Assembly: GCF_000149955.1 (NCBI RefSeq)
Contig: NC_030990.1
Coordinates: 62,001 to 126,000 of the forward strand
Origin: Fusarium oxysporum f. sp. lycopersici 4287
Taxonomy: Eukaryota; Ascomycota; Sordariomycetes; Hypocreales; Nectriaceae
Direction of reading: 5' to 3'
Length of the DNA stretch: 64,000 bases
Shown here: positions 33,330 to 44,177 of the stretch, one piece after another
How positions within the stretch are numbered: the stretch's first letter is position 1
Layout: every line of letters begins with the position of its first letter
Notes under the pieces: generated by a model
The model's input: the letters and a program-made list of their open reading frames with translations, nothing else
Database searches by the model: none
What the model was told of the DNA's origin: nothing
Program-made: the position numbers and the translations under genes

Positions 33330-35087
33330 TTATATCAGAAGGGCATGGATATCCAACTGTTTCATAGTAATACTACAGTCCCACTGTTGATTCGGCTGCT
33401 CAGCCTTATTTCTCCAACAGGCCCGCAAGATATCGCGAACTGTGCCACAGTTTCCTATCATGCCAGTTCCTTCAGATAGCACACCGTTTAATAACGATTC
33501 GAAGAACGGCTGCTGGTCTTGATCTGCTAAGCAGCCAGCAACGCATATAGGCCAGCTCAGTTGCCGAGGAGAGACCATTTGGGATGCCACTTTGATCTCG
33601 AGAATCACTCGACTGACGCCTCTCCTCACTACAGTCGATGAGATGTTCTTTAAGACTTCAGTGCTCAAGGCAGCGAGCTGAGATAATGCCGCTGCAGCAA
33701 ATATGCGAGTAACACAATCTTGATCAGGTCGCTGCTCCGATTTCGTGTGACTGAATGCTTGACTTGTTAGAATATTGGATGGTAATCCTCGAGATTCCAT
33801 TGAGGCCATAGGAGTTGTGTCCATGACGTTCTCTAGTTCATCTTCAATCCGTTGTCTTTCTGTCTGGAATACCTCAACAGCAAGACTGCCTCCGTCGAGA
33901 GAAGCAGACTTCCACTGGCTTAAAACTGCGAGGTCCCCTATGGATTTCATGACTGAGTTGTGGCAGCCCATTATGTGTGCGAGCTGAAATGTGCAAATAG
34001 GTCCCAGCCACTCATCATATGGAAGCTTTGGTCTCTCCCGCGTGGCAACACAGGCTAGCAAATCCATCCAGAGCAGGACCGGGAGATGGAAGGCCATAGC
34101 TGCGGTAGCTTTGCCTTCGAAGAGAGGGGACGGAAGCTGATCTACTGATTGCGGAAGCGGAGGCTGATTATGCATCATGACTGCGATTGAGGACATGGCG
34201 TTTAAATGCGGTTGCCAGTTTGTTGCACTTCCTCGAAGGACCTGTTGTCTTTCAGCACTCGTTCCGGTCGCTTTCACGCGTATTTACCTCAAAGCTAATG
34301 AGAGCGATACCACAGGTGATGATCTCAACCAGAGTCTCATTTTCGGGCCGCAGCTCATTGATGTTGATGGACGATAGAAAGTCCTGTAGCTGCCTGACCG
34401 CTTTGGTATGGAACTCAAGTTCAAGGTGATGGTTGTTTGTCTCGCCTAGCAGTGATCGCTGGTGCAACGCCGCGAGACCCATGGATGCTCGATAGAGAGG
34501 CCCATTCTTGCTGAGAAGCCAAAGAAGCCAGCCTCGAGACAACCTTGCTTTGTCAAAAAAAGGGTATTGGTAGGGAAAGACATGGTCTAGGTAATGCATC
34601 AGAAGACTGGCTTCGTCGTAGTGAAGGGGCTCGGCGAATGACTGTCCTGAAAGGACCCGGTTTTGCAAGGATCGAGGAGTTAATATTGGCGACGGGGTGG
34701 CTCTTGGATCGCCATTTGCTGATGAGTTGAGTAAGAATCCATTGCGGTGATAACCAAACACTTACTTTGAGAAGCGTTACTGAGTTGTATGTCCTCTCTA
34801 GCAACAGTTAATAGGCTCCGTCCTTGACTTAGGTTCCGATTGTGATCTCTAAGTTGACGTGCCTGAAGACTCTTTTTCTGTCTAAAGTTCTTCTTTACAG
34901 CCAGCTTGATGCGCTGCTTCTCCTGCCTTTCGTTTGGACCTCCGTCCAACCACAATGGCATTGGTCCATATCCATGGCACTGAATCTCCCTGCTGGTACA
35001 TTGGAGACAAGCCGCTGGTGCTCCGTCGCATTTGACGTGCCTGATTTTGCATGTCCAACAGCATGCGGCTTTCCCCGGCCCCGTCAT
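33330..35087 (-). CDS. Zn2Cys6 transcription factor (Fungal_trans_2-like)
   Basis: 554 residues, three exons (introns 34719-34765 and 34242-34287). The zinc cluster CX2CX6CX6CX2CX6C is at residues 10-36 (CWTCKIRHVKCDGAPAACLQC), followed by WLDGGPNERQEKQRIKLAVK, a common element behind the cluster in this class. The body has HYLDHVFPYQYPFF and NWQPHLNAMSSI, typical of DUF3468/Fungal_trans_2 regulators. It is divergent from the amidase gene, which makes it a candidate regulator of that gene. Confidence 0.86.
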
Positions 35088-35611
35088 TGTTGGCCGCCAG
35101 GGTTAAATGAGCAGGGAACTCCCCTCCACTGCCTGTGCAATTGATCTAGCTTCCGAACATGAAAGAGTTCTTCTAATCTTCAACTTCGGAAGAACTAATT
35201 GACTGATTGTATGATTGATCTTGGCTGAAAAGGAGGAACATTCCCCGCAGTCGCAAAGGGTGTCATGGGCCATTCTTGATTGCCGCTCGCCCCACGAAAT
35301 TCGCAACGACCTTCCGTTTGAGGCTTAGTGGCTCCGAAGATGAAATTCGCAGCCAATCATTCTTTTAATAGGCCGTGGTTTTCCGAAGGGAATGTCGAAT
35401 CGCAATAAATGCATTCTCGGAGGTCGAGACAAGTGCTAAGTCAATCTCGGAAAGTATGTTCGGGCGCCATGGAACAGCAACAGATTGGAAGACAGCAGCT
35501 GCATGCATATAAGTGATGCATTTCGTTTGAATTATCAGTCTTTCTCAAAGATCTTGATTCTTCATCACCATCTGGCTACCTCTTACTTCTTGTGCATCTC
35601 TGTCGCCCAAA
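35088..35611. promoter_or_regulatory. bidirectional promoter regulator / amidase
   Basis: 524 bp between the divergent starts at 35087 (minus) and 35612 (plus). No TGACTCA element was seen; CGG-rich pieces near 35290-35400 could serve zinc-cluster proteins. Confidence 0.4.
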
Positions 35612-37662
35612 ATGAACAGCAAACCAACGCTTCAACTGCTCGAGGCCAGCATCAGCGACCTCAAACAGTTGCTGGATGGTCGAGTCATCACAAGTGTTGA
35701 GCTTGTTGCTCTTTACCTGCATCGCATTGGCAAATATGACTGTCGCGGTCCCTGTCTGAACTCAATTACTTTGATAAACCCAGAGGTCTTCGCAGAAGCT
35801 CAAGCCTCAGATGATTACCGTGCCTCCGGGAAACCGGCACGACCTCTAGAGGGTATTCCTTTTACTGTCAAAGACAGCTACAAGGTCAAAGGCATGACAG
35901 TCGCAGCTGCATCTCCTGCGTTTGCAAAGCTCGAAGCTACCTCCGACGCTGCCATTGTTGAGCTGCTTCGCAAAGCAGGGGCAGTCGTGCTTGGTAAGAC
36001 CAATATGCCACCAATGGCTGATGGCGGCTGTCAGCGCGGCTTGTACGGACGGTCAGAGAGCCCATATAATCAGAAGTATATGCCCACTGCTTATGCATCT
36101 GGTTCCTCCTATGGCTGCGGTGTATCTACTGCCGCAGGTCTGGCTACCTTTGGCTTCGCCGGAGAAGCCGTCACTTCAGGTCGCTCGCCAGCATCCAACA
36201 ATGCCCTGGTCGCCTATGCCCCCTCCCGCAGTGTTATTCCTCCCCGAGGATTATGGCCTTTGTACCCAACTTGCGACCAGGTCGTTCCTCACACGAGGAC
36301 TATGGACGACCTGCTTCATGTTCTAAACGTTGTCGTCGCGGATGATGATGCTGCCGGCGACGCTGACTTTTGGCGCTCACAACCATATGTATCACTCCCC
36401 AGGGTTAGTGAGATTCGACCGGCAGACTATCTTGCGTTGGCCAATCCCGACGCCCTTCGAAACAAGCGACTGGCTGTCCCTCGATGTTTCATTGGAGTTG
36501 AAGGTGCCAAGCCAGTGAACACATGCTCTGCAGGCGTCCGGGCGCTATGGGAGAGAGCGCGCGCAGACATTGAGAAGCTAGGCGCCACCGTCATTGAGAC
36601 TGATTTCCCGCTCTTTGAGAACTACACCAAACAGGACTTTCCCGGCCAGAGCATGAATGTTCCCAATTTACCAGAGGAATGGCCAGCGCTCGAGCGGTGC
36701 GAGATGATTGCCTTGAGTTGGAACAGCTTCCTCCGCGGCAATGGTGATAAGGATATACCCAACTTCACATCTGGCGTCGAGCTTGACAAGATTCACCCTC
36801 ACATTGCCCCAATGGATGACCCATCTCAGCACACCGAGTCCCAGAATCAGGTCCGCTACGAGGACATGGTTGCTGCAGTCAAGAGCTGGGGAGACAAGAG
36901 CCTCGCTGAACTGCCTGGGTGTCGGGAGGCGCTCCAGGCCTTGGAGACCATGCGGAAGAAGGATTTGGAGGACTGGATGGTCGAGAACAAGTATGATGCT
37001 GTGGTGTTTCCGACTAATGGCGATGTTGCGTTGGCTGATTCGGATGAAAACTACGAGTCGATGATGTCTGCACTACGTGATGGAGTCAAGTATGCAAATG
37101 GTGGCCGGTCGCTGAAGCATCTTGGGGTTCCCTGTATAACTGTGCCCATGGGGAATCTTGTTGAGGAGAAGATGCCTGTCGGACTCTCTTTCTGCGGCAG
37201 AGCGTATGACGACTCTAACCTACTGAGCTATGCCTTTGCCTATGAGGAAGCCACGAAGCGTCGGGAGATTCCGCCACTGGCGCCGTCACTGCCTTCGGAC
37301 GAGATTACAGTCATCGCCTCCAGTCCTTCGTCTCCCCCTATCGCAACACCAACCCTCAAGATAGCATCGATTACGGCTGTCAGTGAGGATACCTCTCACT
37401 CAGATGTCCGTGTAGTCAAGGTAACAGGAACTTGCGGCTTGGGAAGCTCACCTGAGGCTTCACTCGGCTTGGAAGTCTTTGCCAATGGTGAGCCAACATC
37501 CCTTGTGAGTTGGACGAGAAACAACTGGGTGTGGACGGCTCGTCTCACTCGTAGGATGTCGAACTCGCCATACTCCCCGTCGCCAGCTGGCTTTCCGCCA
37601 ACAACATTGACACCTTGCCCTACACCTCCTTCTTCCGTCTTCTCACGATTGTCTCAGCCTAA
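35612..37662 (+). CDS. amidase-signature hydrolase
   Basis: 666 residues in two exons; the intron is 37505-37554 (GTGAGT...GTAG). Without splicing the frame runs on to 37843 with unlikely sequence, whereas the spliced end (DVELAILPVASWLSANNID...) is ordinary protein. The amidase triad can be placed at K87 (FTVKDSY), S165/S166 (GSSYG) and S189 (TSGRSPAS), although the glycine-rich core is altered compared with the usual GGSSGG and TGGSIR. It hydrolyses an amide such as a carboxamide, acyl-amino compound or indole-3-acetamide. A roughly 100-residue C-terminal extension after the amidase fold is of unknown use. Confidence 0.85.
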
Positions 37663-37866
37663 AACGGTCGCCAACAAGTTGGAAGAAGCAGCCGTCGTCT
37701 ATCGGCGCCATGGTATGCAATTAAACATACTTCAATTACTGTTGATTTTCGAGCCTTTAATGTATCATACGTCATGTCACCTTACCTCATGCTTTTGCAA
37801 TGTTGATATAAATGGTAATGAACCTTTTATGATACAAACATAGAGAAAATAGTAATCGTACTTCCA

Positions 37867-38862
37867 CTAATCCATCATATCTGTAATAAACCGAAATGTC
37901 AGACCATTTGCAGGTTCTTCCGAGCCCATCTCGATACTACATCGGACGACTTCATAGACATGTGTTTCATATGCCCGCAGACGTTCTTCTTCTTCTCGAG
38001 TCTGAACCAGAAGTGCTTTTCCGTGAACCAAGTTGGTGCGACTTGGATCGTCCACTAACGTATTGTATCTTCCTCAAGTCTTCAAAGCTCCACCTCGAAT
38101 CTTGGCTGCATAGTATTCAGCCTGGGAGTCAGAACCAAGGAGCTTCGTCAGAACGGATGGGTCGGCAAGGGTCCCGTAAAAGAAATACCAGACTGGGTAT
38201 TCCTTCTGTGCAGGTCGAGGTATCTCGTCTGATCCAAGTCGATACTGAGGCAGTGTTGTATCAAGACCCAGGGTTGGGTGAAAAGAAGTTGACGAGAGAT
38301 CTTTTGGTGCATTTAGATCCTGAATGAATATGGGTGTGAAACCAGGATAAGGATTCTCCCTTAGCCATCGTTCAATGACTAGCTTGTCTATCCCGTTGAT
38401 CTTGGAGAAGGAACTGGGTTGCCCGGATAGGTCGGTAGCTGCAAGAACTTGAGTCGAGTCTGCAGATGATTTACCAGCTGCTTGAATGACGGCTTGGACA
38501 CTATGCAAGGGCCCTTCAAGTTTGACCAAGAAGGTCGAGGCTCGAAGCCTTCGCTTCTCCTTCATATTCATCTCCTGGCGTTGGTTGATCGCATCTCGCG
38601 AGGTACGAATGCATGAGTGTTCATAAGATTCATGGCCGTGTCCCTCAGCCTCCATACGATCTCACAAGGCAGTCCAGTGATCTTCAGAAACAGTGAAACG
38701 CAAGGGGTCGTTTCGGTGCTCCGTGATCTTTGTCTCCGCCATTGCAGTTGAGTAGCCAAATAGCTTTTGCCAACGAGCGATAGCCGATTCAGGGATGTCA
38801 TCATCGTCCTGAGATACCAATGCAGCTTGGGCCATGGCTTCGAGCTCGTCAAGGAGGTCCAT
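37867..38862 (-). pseudogene. AIG2/GGCT-like gene with two in-frame TGA codons
   Basis: One reading frame of 332 codons is open except for two TGA codons, at 38664-38662 and 38076-38074. N-terminal part: MDLLDELEAMAQAALV ... IARWQKLFGY ... EDHW. The middle begins with EAEGHGHESYEH. The C-terminal gamma-glutamylcyclotransferase-like domain has VWYFFYGTLADPSVLTKLLGS, then GGALKT[stop]GRYNTLVDDPS and YETHVYEVVRC. From related fungal proteins the first TGA should be an Arg codon and the second a Trp codon, so each is one transition away from sense. No intron with good signals removes them cleanly. It is a recent pseudogene, a strain-specific null allele or a sequencing error. Confidence 0.75.
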
Positions 38863-39353
38863 GGTTGTTCAGTGACAAAGGACACGGTTTTGTCTTTGTG
38901 AAGTGATTAGTGGAGTGGAGTTGAATGTTCTGTCGTAGCCGAACCTGGGCATGAAAAGTCCTTGCTTTATAGGAAATCACTATTTAAGGATGATGCATAG
39001 AGTTTGTTGCATATAAACTCTTTTTGAGCGAACCTGGCGTGCTTTTGTATATACTTTTGTAACAGGCATAAGTAATTTTCACTTGCTACACAACTACTCG
39101 CTACAAGGTTAAACTTTAGGCTTCTGGCACAGGTGATGGGGACACAAGTATGACTCATGCTTGATTCACTTCAGACACGTTCTGGCCGTGGACCATTTGC
39201 TTCGAGACATCAGCGCTTCTGATAAGTGAAAATTAGCTCAAAGCTCCAATCAATGACAATCATGCCAACTGCTTTTCCAATGAATCTAGCTTGCGGCCGA
39301 CGCATCTGGAACACTTGTATCTCTCTGCCTAACAGAAATCAGAGGTATCTATA
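38863..39353. other. intergenic between pseudogene and HET gene
   Basis: 491 bp, both neighbours on the minus strand. TATGACTCATGC (TGACTCA at 39151-39157) lies about 290 bp before the AIG2-like start. A minus-strand frame at 38967-39158 has no domain. Confidence 0.4.
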
Positions 39354-41027
39354 TCACTCCCCCCCTGACTCAGAAGAGCTATCTCTAACAAAGCTTGTCC
39401 TGCTGAACACAACCCTCCATCGCGGACCGCTGCATAGATTCTGACTCTCAGCGCGCCAGACTTTAAATGATAGTGTGATTTTCTTATCCTTGGAATAAGT
39501 CTCGACAGAAGACTCCATTTCCTCCTCAATGTTGTTCAGCATATACTGAACGATCATTTGCTGATAGCCCAGTTGCTCCGCAGAGAGAAATAGGTCCTTC
39601 CATAGATTGTAGACTTCTGGTCTCGACATGTCTAGAAGACTTGCCTTGAAGGTCCACTCACTATCCTCCTTATGCCAAAAGCAGATGAATAGGGTATTTG
39701 TCTCGAGCACAAAAGCACCCCAATTTTGGTATGAGCCATGGGGTCCGAAGAACGCGCGGTCTTCCGCATCCCAGAACTTTACAGGTGTCTCAACCGCGTA
39801 TATTATCGATATGTCCGGCGGCAGCTCTATCGAAACCAACGTGAAGCGACTGTATGAGATAAGGTCCGAGCCTCTAGCCACAGATAATGGTGATCGTACG
39901 GTCAGACTAGGCATCGTGGTGAGAAGGGTAACTGTATAAAATGCACTTTCGCCCCAGGAAGCAGTCTCAAGGTGGAAAGAATAGTCACTTTCACCGCGGC
40001 TATGAGCTCTTACAAATGTGTTGGGCCCCACCTTACGCATGGGTATTGTCAAAAAGTCTCCTTCGAAACCAGGAGCCATGCAATCCAGCTTCAGCACGTA
40101 TCTGTAACCCTGATCTGAGTAGTCCAAAACGCACACTCGGGCCATTAGTCTGAGACCCTTATTTGAAACGCTGATTTCGCCCTCGTCCATGAGGGAATCA
40201 GTCACAGAGTACATTTCCGAGCAAGAAGCGAAATAGTTCACCGACTCAGCTAAAAAGCCGCAGTATTCTTCTTCCAGCACATCTGATGAAACTGGTGGCG
40301 TCCAGGCTAAAAGGCTCAGATCGTACGTCGATCTAATGATCTCTTCTTGGAGGCGCCGAAATGCAGTCTTGCCTTCGCCGTAGAGCATCGGCATGTGGAT
40401 GTTGCATATTCCAAGCAAGCAGTATGCCATATCTTCCACCCGAGTCGTCTTTCGACCCGCAGCCCAAGAGAGTCGTTTTGCGATGCATGCGGATGAAATT
40501 GGAGCGTTGTGACGAAGTATATCAGGGTCGATTGGAGTGATAACTGTAAGTTGGCTCATGAGGCTGTTCTTGCTACCAATGCAATCCCATGAATTGTTGA
40601 AAAAGGTCATGAATTTTGGCGCTATCAGCTCCTGCAATGTCCAGCCGCGACTGAACCATCGGCAGTCTCCCAGTGTCGACCCCTCGAACTTGTCCACGAG
40701 GTACACATAGCAGACGCTTGCCTCCTGGTACCATAGAAACATCGAGTTGATGGCTTCAGTCAATTCGGCACTGCTGGATTTGTCGATGCAGCAGGTGTCA
40801 ATCCATACATAGTCGAGCCCATCGCCGAGTGCTAGTTCACAGGTCTTGCGAATCTTTTCGTATCCTGTTTTTAACTTGGACGATTCATGATTACAATCTT
40901 GGTACGTGACCTCTTGGTGACTTTCCCAGGTATGTGAAAGAATGGCATATCTCGGTTTGTCGCCGTAAAATTCCACAAAAGAAATACATTGCGTCTCAAC
41001 AAGTATTCGCGCTTCAATGAGCCTCAT
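39354..41027 (-). CDS. HET-domain (heterokaryon incompatibility) protein
   Basis: Intronless, 557 residues from the ATG at 41027 (MRLIEA...), the usual start of this family; the frame also runs 20 codons further up. HET-domain blocks in order: YAILSHTWE, GLDYVWIDTCCIDK, INSMFLWYQEASVCYVYL, CRWFSRGWTLQELIAP, then KTTRVEDMAYCLLGICNIHMPMLYGEG. The C-terminal half shows no WD or ankyrin repeats and I do not recognise it. HET proteins trigger cell death on fusion of unlike mycelia. They are common in variable parts of fungal genomes, which fits the setting. Confidence 0.92.
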   Translation of the reverse strand: MRLIEARILVETQCISFVEFYGDKPRYAILSHTWESHQEVTYQDCNHESSKLKTGYEKIRKTCELALGDGLDYVWIDTCCIDKSSSAELTEAINSMFLWYQEASVCYVYLVDKFEGSTLGDCRWFSRGWTLQELIAPKFMTFFNNSWDCIGSKNSLMSQLTVITPIDPDILRHNAPISSACIAKRLSWAAGRKTTRVEDMAYCLLGICNIHMPMLYGEGKTAFRRLQEEIIRSTYDLSLLAWTPPVSSDVLEEEYCGFLAESVNYFASCSEMYSVTDSLMDEGEISVSNKGLRLMARVCVLDYSDQGYRYVLKLDCMAPGFEGDFLTIPMRKVGPNTFVRAHSRGESDYSFHLETASWGESAFYTVTLLTTMPSLTVRSPLSVARGSDLISYSRFTLVSIELPPDISIIYAVETPVKFWDAEDRAFFGPHGSYQNWGAFVLETNTLFICFWHKEDSEWTFKASLLDMSRPEVYNLWKDLFLSAEQLGYQQMIVQYMLNNIEEEMESSVETYSKDKKITLSFKVWRAESQNLCSGPRWRVVFSRTSFVRDSSSESGGE

Positions 41028-41367
41028 CTCGTAAGTGAATGCGGGAATGCGAGCGAGAGGGGAACGGATTTGCGGGAATATACTCACAGCACGTCTAGTT
41101 GTAAGACGATACCCCGACTTCTGAGCCGCTGGCAGTCGCTTATTGGTGGCGTTACCAGACCCCAGTTTTACTTGCTCACGCCTTATGTCAGCCTATACTT
41201 GCATCTACTGGCTGTTGATTATCTCGTTCCCTTTTTGTGCGGAATGCCTAACCCTTCATATGAAATAATATAAAAGTATCTTGCACTTTAGCAGTATTTG
41301 AACTAGTAATGGTAACTAAGTAAGGGAGGTATACTGTTTACTTTATTCTACAATCCTCTACTAGTTC
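41028..41367. other. intergenic upstream of HET gene
   Basis: 340 bp between the HET start and the stop of the SDR gene. No motif is recognised; short direct AT-rich runs near 41290-41360. Confidence 0.35.
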
Positions 41368-42126
41368 CTACCAGGGGATCACAGTACCATCATGATTCCG
41401 GAACGATCCAGTCAACTCCTTATGGTCAAGACTAAATGTGGTCTTGACCATGTTGGCTACACTCGTTTCAACCGATATGCCTCCGAGAGCCTCCATATCC
41501 ATCCCGCTGTCGGCCGTGAGGTCTGTTTCCACCAGGCCAGGGTGAAAAACAAAGGTCGTCAACCAAGGTTCCTCAAAGGACAGCAAGCGGATGAACCAGT
41601 TGAGACAAGCCTTGCTGGCACCATAGGGGCTTGAAGACTTGGGAAACTGGCTGAATAGCTCCTGCGAGCCAATAGAGCCGATAATGGTAGAGACGGCAAT
41701 AAACTTGGGGCTACCAGTCTCGCTTGCTTTCAGAAGAGGCGCAGTGGCCTGGGCGAGCTTCAAGGGCCCAATTGCGTTCACAGTGAGGTGCTTGAGAGTG
41801 TTGGAGGCTGATGTGTCAAGCACGCCGGCGCCTCCCTCAGCGATACCAGCATTGGCAATGACGATGTCCAGAGAGTTGATGCCCTCCTTGCGAATGTGAG
41901 CGACTGCGTCATCGCTGTCTGTATCAACTGCAGAGCCTAGCTTCACGATGACAAGCTTGGTGTCAGGGCCTTTTGGCAAGTCAAGGAGGGCCTTGGAACT
42001 TGGGTGCAGGGGATCGCGGACAGCGGCGATAACGGTCGTAGAGGGCTTTTGTAAGATGCGTTGCACGAATCCTTTACCGATACCGCGGTTGGCTCCTGTA
42101 ATGAGGTACTTTGAAGGGGCACTCAT
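41368..42126 (-). CDS. short-chain dehydrogenase, nor-1/ketoreductase-like
   Basis: Intronless, 252 residues. Cofactor motif TGANRGIG (residue 10 on), NAG in VIANAGIAEG, a catalytic serine in AVSTIIGSIG, and YGASK. The spacing and FVFHPGLVETDLT match the norsolorinic-acid-ketoreductase-like class of fungal SDRs, NADPH-dependent carbonyl reductases. It is the first member of the set of genes carrying TTACTRAT upstream (sites at 42312-42319 and 42449-42456). Confidence 0.9.
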   Translation of the reverse strand: MSAPSKYLITGANRGIGKGFVQRILQKPSTTVIAAVRDPLHPSSKALLDLPKGPDTKLVIVKLGSAVDTDSDDAVAHIRKEGINSLDIVIANAGIAEGGAGVLDTSASNTLKHLTVNAIGPLKLAQATAPLLKASETGSPKFIAVSTIIGSIGSQELFSQFPKSSSPYGASKACLNWFIRLLSFEEPWLTTFVFHPGLVETDLTADSGMDMEALGGISVETSVANMVKTTFSLDHKELTGSFRNHDGTVIPW

Positions 42127-42287
42127 TTTGAGAATTAAGTATTAAATGCAAGTAATGTAAATAATAAAGCTGATGAAGTTAAGCCAATGCTATACAAAGC
42201 AACGAGCCTTTTATTATGTCCAAATACAACGAAGATGCCCTTGAGCTGGTTTAATTATTATAAATCAAAGATTACCATTTACCGAAA

Positions 42288-42350
42288 TCTAATCAAGCCG
42301 ACCCCCGATCTGTTACTGATGCGGCTCATGCACGTATTCCCGAATTACAA
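42288..42350 (+). repeat. 63-bp direct repeat, copy 1
   Basis: Starts TCTAATCAAGCCGAC, contains CTGTTACTGATGCGG and ends ATTCCCGAATTACAA. About two thirds identical to copy 2; many differences are C/T or G/A. Confidence 0.6.
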
Positions 42351-42423
42351 AAGTGGATCCTTTAGTGGTTTCGATTTCTCAACATCTGTGACTAATTAGG
42401 CGTACTACTCCAGTGCTCCAAGG

Positions 42424-42486
42424 TCTAATCATGCCGACTCACAGTCTGTTACTAATGTAACATATGTATCATTCCCGAAATACAAG
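42424..42486 (+). repeat. 63-bp direct repeat, copy 2
   Basis: Starts TCTAATCATGCCGAC, contains CTGTTACTAATGTAA and ends ATTCCCGAAATACAA. Offset from copy 1 by 136 bp. The T- and A-rich copy could be the RIP-changed one. Confidence 0.6.
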
Positions 42487-42969
42487 GCTAGGTCAAAGCT
42501 TGCAACGCGCTCGCTACCAAGCGCCAAGCACACGGCATTAACTCCTATTAGCAATGCTTTTGAGGGACTGGCTTCCAAACTCGGACCTGCCGGCTCAAGG
42601 TTCTTTTATTACTAAATCGGAGACGTTAGCATATGACAATACATACGCGTTTATCAATAGGGACGTGGAGTGGAACGAAGAACTATTTTCATACACAAAA
42701 TCGTATACGTGTTCGGACAATGAAAGCAGTTACTGTTGTACAGAGTGTAACTTTTGCTTGATGTCTAACTCGCATCTATCTTGGACACATATTGCATGAT
42801 ATTATCTGATCAATGAAGTTCTGGATAGAGAATAACTATTACGGAATGCCACCAGAAGTCTCTAACATAGCCAAAGGTGAAATGAATATTCAGAGCCATG
42901 CAATATCTATTATCTAGGTTTTACGGTTCCAACCCCCCAAGGAGTACCCTCACTTTATAGTCTGGTCAC

Positions 42970-44177
42970 TTAGTCCAACTTCCAAGATTCAAGCCCCGTG
43001 ACGTTGTAAGATGTCAAGTCAAAAGTACGAGCCAGTTTTGAGCCTCCTCGGCCCAACTCTTCACTAGAAATGTTCAGAAGCAGAGCTGAGGTGGAAGATT
43101 CAAGTCGTCCGGGAAACTCCTTGGCAAGCTTCTTAGATATCTCCTGAGGCGTGAAGAAGTTCTTACCTTTAGACTGGATCTTTTGTTGAAAGAATTTGAG
43201 ATATCGGCGTGAGTATTCCAAGTCGAGCTTGGTGTTAAGGGAGTCAAGAGTTGTAGTATGGCCAGCAATAACCTTGTTCGGTTTCAGATATTCGATAAAG
43301 TCCAAAGTAGAAAGCCAGGCATCAGTCAAAGCTGGGGAGAGCTGGTCTGCCAGCCACAGGTGCAATGTGTGGCTGTAGACAGAGTCCCCTGCTATCAGCG
43401 TAGAAATGGATGGGATCCAGAAAAGGGTCTCATCGACTGTGTCTCCTGCAAGAGGACTGAGTAGATAAATAGGTGACGAGTAGTCGCCAGAAGAGTGAAG
43501 AACGTAAAGTCGTANNNNNNNNNNNNNNNNNNNNNNNNNNNNNNNNNNNNNNNNNNNNNNNNNNNNNNNNNNNNNNNNNNNNNNNNNNNNNNNNNNNNNN
43601 NNNNNNNNNNNNNNNNNNNNNNNNNNNNNNNNNNNNNNNNNNNNNNNNNNNNNNNNNNNNNNNNNNNNNNNNNNNNNNNNNNNNNNNNNNNNNNNNNNNN
43701 NNNNNNNNNNNNNNNNNNNNNNNNNNNNNNNNNNNNNNNNNNNNNNNNNNNNNNNNNNNNNNNNNNNNNNNNNNNNNNNNNNNNNNNNNNNNNNNNNNNN
43801 NNNNNNNNNNNNNNNNNNNNNNNNNNNNNNNNNNNNNNNNNNNNNNNNNNNNNNNNNNNNNNNNNNNNNNNNNNNNNNNNNNNNNNNNNNNNNNNNNNNN
43901 NNNNNNNNNNNNNNNNNNNNNNNNNNNNNNNNNNNNNNNNNNNNNNNNNNNNNNNNNNNNNNNNNNNNNNNNNNNNNNNNNNNNNNNNNNNNNNNNNNNN
44001 NNNNNNNNNNNNNNNNNNNNNNNNNNNNNNNNNNNNNNNNNNNNNNNNNNNNNNNNNNNNNNNNNNNNNNNNNNNNNNNNNNNNNNNNNNNNNNNNNNNN
44101 GGTGCGGAGTTCGGATGGCAAGAGACACATGTAGCACTAGCCGCCATAAGAGACGACAAAAGGATATTCCTGAGCAT
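42970..44177 (-). CDS. secreted metallo-beta-lactamase-fold protein, interrupted by assembly gap
   Basis: The gene is cut by 586 N. Its start (ATG 44177) encodes a signal-peptide-like MLRNILLSSLMAASATC followed by VSCHPNSA. Its end (after the gap) has SGDYSSPIYLLSPLAGDT, FWIPSISTLIAGDSVYSHTLHLWLAD and NKVIAGHTTTLDSLN, which match the second half of MBL-fold hydrolases: a metal aspartate in AGDSVY and a histidine in IAGH. The HxHxDH motif would be in the gap and cannot be checked. If the gap size is right the protein is about 400 residues. Introns within the gap are possible. Confidence 0.65.
43515..44100. other. assembly gap (586 N)
   Basis: A run of undetermined bases inside the MBL-fold gene. 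Reading frames drawn through it are meaningless. Confidence 0.99.

Larger units (their letters stand above)
42127..42969. promoter_or_regulatory. upstream region of the SDR with a 63-bp repeat pair
   Basis: 843 bp between the SDR start and the stop of the MBL-fold gene. It holds two imperfect copies of a 63-bp unit (42288-42350, 42424-42486), each with TTACTRATG and ATTCCCGAA, and a further TTACTAA near 42609. An 81-codon plus-strand frame (42554-42799) has no domain. Confidence 0.5.

Noticed and set aside
37555..37843. Long C-terminal extension of the amidase to 37843
   Set aside because: It exists only if the GTGAGT...GTAG intron at 37505-37554 is not spliced; the sequence is low quality and Pro/Ser-biased.
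37867..38862. Selenocysteine or RIP as the cause of the two TGA codons
   Set aside because: Ascomycete fungi of this kind lack selenocysteine machinery, and the inferred CGA-to-TGA and TGG-to-TGA changes are not in the CpA context favoured by RIP.
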